Shown here: one piece after another, positions 4,095 to 5,990 of the stretch
How positions within the stretch are numbered: the stretch's first letter is position 1
How the letters are laid out: each line of letters opens with the position of its first letter
Origin: Thermoanaerobaculales bacterium
GTDB lineage: Bacteria > Acidobacteriota > Thermoanaerobaculia > Thermoanaerobaculales > Sulfomarinibacteraceae
Direction of reading: 5' to 3'
Assembly (NCBI GenBank): GCA_029932545.1
Contig: JAOZPW010000242.1
Span: 1-5,990, forward strand
Length of the DNA stretch: 5,990 nucleotides
The notes under the pieces: model-generated
Told to the model about the DNA's origin: nothing
The model's database searches: none
What the model saw: the letters and a program-made list of their open reading frames with translations, nothing else
Program-made: the position numbers and the translations under genes

Positions 4095-5990
4095 ATGAGA
4101 AGGTTCGTAGAACCAGAGGCGGATTCATTGAATAGCGAAGAAAGAACTCGAGTCCCCAAAGGCCTGCCGGAAGACGCCGGCAGCACTTTTGATCCCAGTC
4201 GCTCCACACGCACGGACGAGGACACGTTGCTCGCCACAGCTGTCTCCCTCCCACAAGACCACAGTCCCCGAAGTGAGCCCGCTCAAACCGAAGACTCATA
4301 CGAGCTCCACCGAATGATCGGCCGCGGCGGCCTCGGCGAGGTATGGGAGGCGACTCAAAAATCCCTCAATCGAACAGTCGCCATTAAGCGACTTCGTGAG
4401 GATGTCATGCGGGACCCGAGCGACTCGCGCCAAAGAAAGCACAACTTTCATCGCGAGGCTCTGATCGCAGCTGCTCTCGACCATCCAAATATCGTCCCCG
4501 TATACGACGCCGTTGAGGATTGTCTCGGCCAGCCGCAGCTGGCCCTCAAACTGATACGCGGCATAACCTGGCAAAAAATGATCGAAGAGGATCAAGAACT
4601 GCCGCTGCCGGAACTCCTGGAAAGGCATCTTCCGATCCTCATCGACATCGCTCAGGCAACCGCTTTTGCGCACTCTCGCGGGGCGATCCACCGAGATATC
4701 AAACCCTCACAGGTTTTGGTTGGAGAATTCGGCGAGGCCTTGCTTTTCGATTGGGGATTGGCGTTTCTTATCTCGGCAGCAAGCGGGCATGACAACACCG
4801 CCACTCTCGAACTCGGCAAGGAGGAGGATTTAAAATCGGCGACGGCCTCATGCCCCGCCGGCACCCCGGCTTACATGGCGCCCGAGCAAACCGACGACAA
4901 CCCCGACCGTCTGGGCCCTTGGACTGACGTCTACCTGCTCGGGGGAGTGCTCTACTTTATTCTGGTGGGTTCGCCGCCTCGCACTGGGATGAACACCATG
5001 AACGCCTTCATCCTGGCAAGCACTGGAGAACTCGAACGGCCGCGGCAACGGGCCCCGGATCGCGAGATCCCCGAGGACCTGGAAGAACTGGCGATGTACG
5101 CCATGGCAGCGAGTCCCGACAATCGCCCGACGGCCTTGGAGTTTATTGCCGCTCTTCAGGACCACCTCTCCCGAGCCGGCCAACGCCACGAATCAGCAGA
5201 TATCACGCGCAAGGTTAATAAAGCGCTCCTGACGTCGGACAGGGACTACCTCACTCTGTCGCAAGGCCTCTCGGACCTTGCCCAGGCAACTGGGTTATGG
5301 AGGGCCAATCCACAGATCAGTGTTCTTCGCGAACGAATACTCGAGCAGTATGTCGATGCAGCAATCAGCCATGGGGATCTCGAATTGGCCCGGCGCATGG
5401 CTTTGCAGCTTCAAAACGAGGAAAATCGCAATAACCTGGAGGCTGAAATTGATCGTAGGGTCAGAGTGCTTCACCGAGCCACACGTCAGCATCGTCTCTT
5501 TCTTGGTCTCAGCCTGGTACTGGGCATGGCCCTCCTGGGCTTCGGTATTAAATATTTCGTCGATCAGCACCGGGCGCAGGAACGCCTCGAAGAACAGCAC
5601 AATCTTGCAGTCAAGGCGCGCGTACAAGCGGAACGCCTCTCGGCCTTCATGCTCGCAGAGCTCACACCGAACCTCGAGGCTCTAGGCCATCTCGACCTGC
5701 TTGACCTCGTCGCAAAAGAAGCGATGATCTACTACTCGTCATTACCTCAAGAGGAAAACGACCTGGACGTTTTGAATCGACGCAGCCTGGCGTTACGAAA
5801 TGTGGGGCGCGTGCTGCGCGACCAGGGGCAGTTGGGAGATGCCGAAAAGGCGATCAACAAGAGTCTCAATGTGATCGCTGAATTGGTACGTCAATATCCC
5901 GACGACTCAGAACTCAGAGGACATTTCGCAGATCGTCTTTTCGAACTGGGATTGCTGATGCAACTGACTTCCGACCCCAATGCGGCCCTG
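4095..5990 (+). CDS. Transmembrane Ser/Thr protein kinase with TPR-like C-terminus (cut by window end)
   Basis: The frame is open from ATG 4095 to the last base, giving 632 residues; the 3' end lies outside. Residues 1-68 are polar and Ser/Thr-rich. The kinase domain follows at about 69-358: glycine loop G76-R-G-G-L-G81, A-I-K98, probable helix-C Glu121, catalytic loop H199-R-D201-I-K-P, D219-W-G, a long activation segment ending G256-T-P-A-Y-M-A-P-E264, T-D278-V-Y, and R344-P. Residue 206 is Gln, where the metal-binding Asn is nearly invariant. DWG instead of DFG is common in kinases of Planctomycetota and related groups. Helices at 359-460 include L401-W-R-A-N-P and G427-D-L-E-L-A, a pattern I recall from multidomain bacterial kinases. 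One transmembrane segment at about 467-489 is followed by a charged helical stretch, then L-D-L-L-D and TPR-like helices from about 561. The kinase domain should face the cytoplasm. Substrate and ligand are unknown. Ordinary ATG start, no frameshift seen. Confidence 0.93.
   Translation, partial: MRRFVEPEADSLNSEERTRVPKGLPEDAGSTFDPSRSTRTDEDTLLATAVSLPQDHSPRSEPAQTEDSYELHRMIGRGGLGEVWEATQKSLNRTVAIKRLREDVMRDPSDSRQRKHNFHREALIAAALDHPNIVPVYDAVEDCLGQPQLALKLIRGITWQKMIEEDQELPLPELLERHLPILIDIAQATAFAHSRGAIHRDIKPSQVLVGEFGEALLFDWGLAFLISAASGHDNTATLELGKEEDLKSATASCPAGTPAYMAPEQTDDNPDRLGPWTDVYLLGGVLYFILVGSPPRTGMNTMNAFILASTGELERPRQRAPDREIPEDLEELAMYAMAASPDNRPTALEFIAALQDHLSRAGQRHESADITRKVNKALLTSDRDYLTLSQGLSDLAQATGLWRANPQISVLRERILEQYVDAAISHGDLELARRMALQLQNEENRNNLEAEIDRRVRVLHRATRQHRLFLGLSLVLGMALLGFGIKYFVDQHRAQERLEEQHNLAVKARVQAERLSAFMLAELTPNLEALGHLDLLDLVAKEAMIYYSSLPQEENDLDVLNRRSLALRNVGRVLRDQGQLGDAEKAINKSLNVIAELVRQYPDDSELRGHFADRLFELGLLMQLTSDPNAAL

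Noticed and set aside
4296..4691. Minus-strand open frame (131 codons) opposite the kinase domain
   Set aside because: The plus strand encodes an unmistakable kinase here, so this is an antisense shadow with no family resemblance.

Overview
This is ordinary-looking chromosomal sequence from a GC-rich Gram-negative bacterium. It holds five protein-coding genes and two intergenic stretches with unusual repeats. The lipobox thioredoxin, the Ser/Thr kinase with a DWG (not DFG) motif and a membrane segment followed by TPR-like helices, and the receiver-like/patatin fusion fit lineages rich in eukaryote-like signalling (Myxococcota and other former Deltaproteobacteria, Acidobacteriota, Planctomycetota). 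I cannot fix the phylum from this window.

Left part (1-1976). Bases 1-94 show nothing I can support as a gene. A YmdB-like macrodomain (ADP-ribose/O-acetyl-ADP-ribose deacetylase type) runs leftward at 95-634. Divergent from it is a rightward pair: a YciO-type Sua5/YrdC-fold protein (790-1407) and a TlpA/ResA-like thioredoxin lipoprotein (1407-1976). The pair overlaps by one base (TAATG), so the two are probably co-transcribed and translationally coupled. A plausible sigma-70 promoter precedes the pair.

Middle gap (1977-2216). This 240-base space separates two converging genes. It contains degenerate 7-base repeats at both edges and a large imperfect inverted repeat (about 2013-2156). The arms of the inverted repeat are 10-base tandem units in opposite orientation, and its centre is a perfect 20-base palindrome. 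A short GC hairpin lies just past the end of the next gene. The whole looks like a dispersed, MITE-like or REP-like intergenic element, but I do not recognise a named family.

Right part (2217-5990). A leftward gene encodes an N-terminal degenerate receiver-like domain fused to a patatin phospholipase with an intact Ser-Asp dyad. Across a 207-base divergent spacer a large rightward Ser/Thr kinase gene begins at 4095 and is cut by the window end. It has a full kinase domain, one transmembrane segment and the start of TPR-like repeats. The kinase carries Gln where the metal-binding Asn of the catalytic loop is expected. The divergent kinase and receiver-like phospholipase could form a signalling-to-membrane-lipid pair, but this is inference from position only. 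Nothing in the window is a clear defence system, phage, IS element, CRISPR array or RNA gene.
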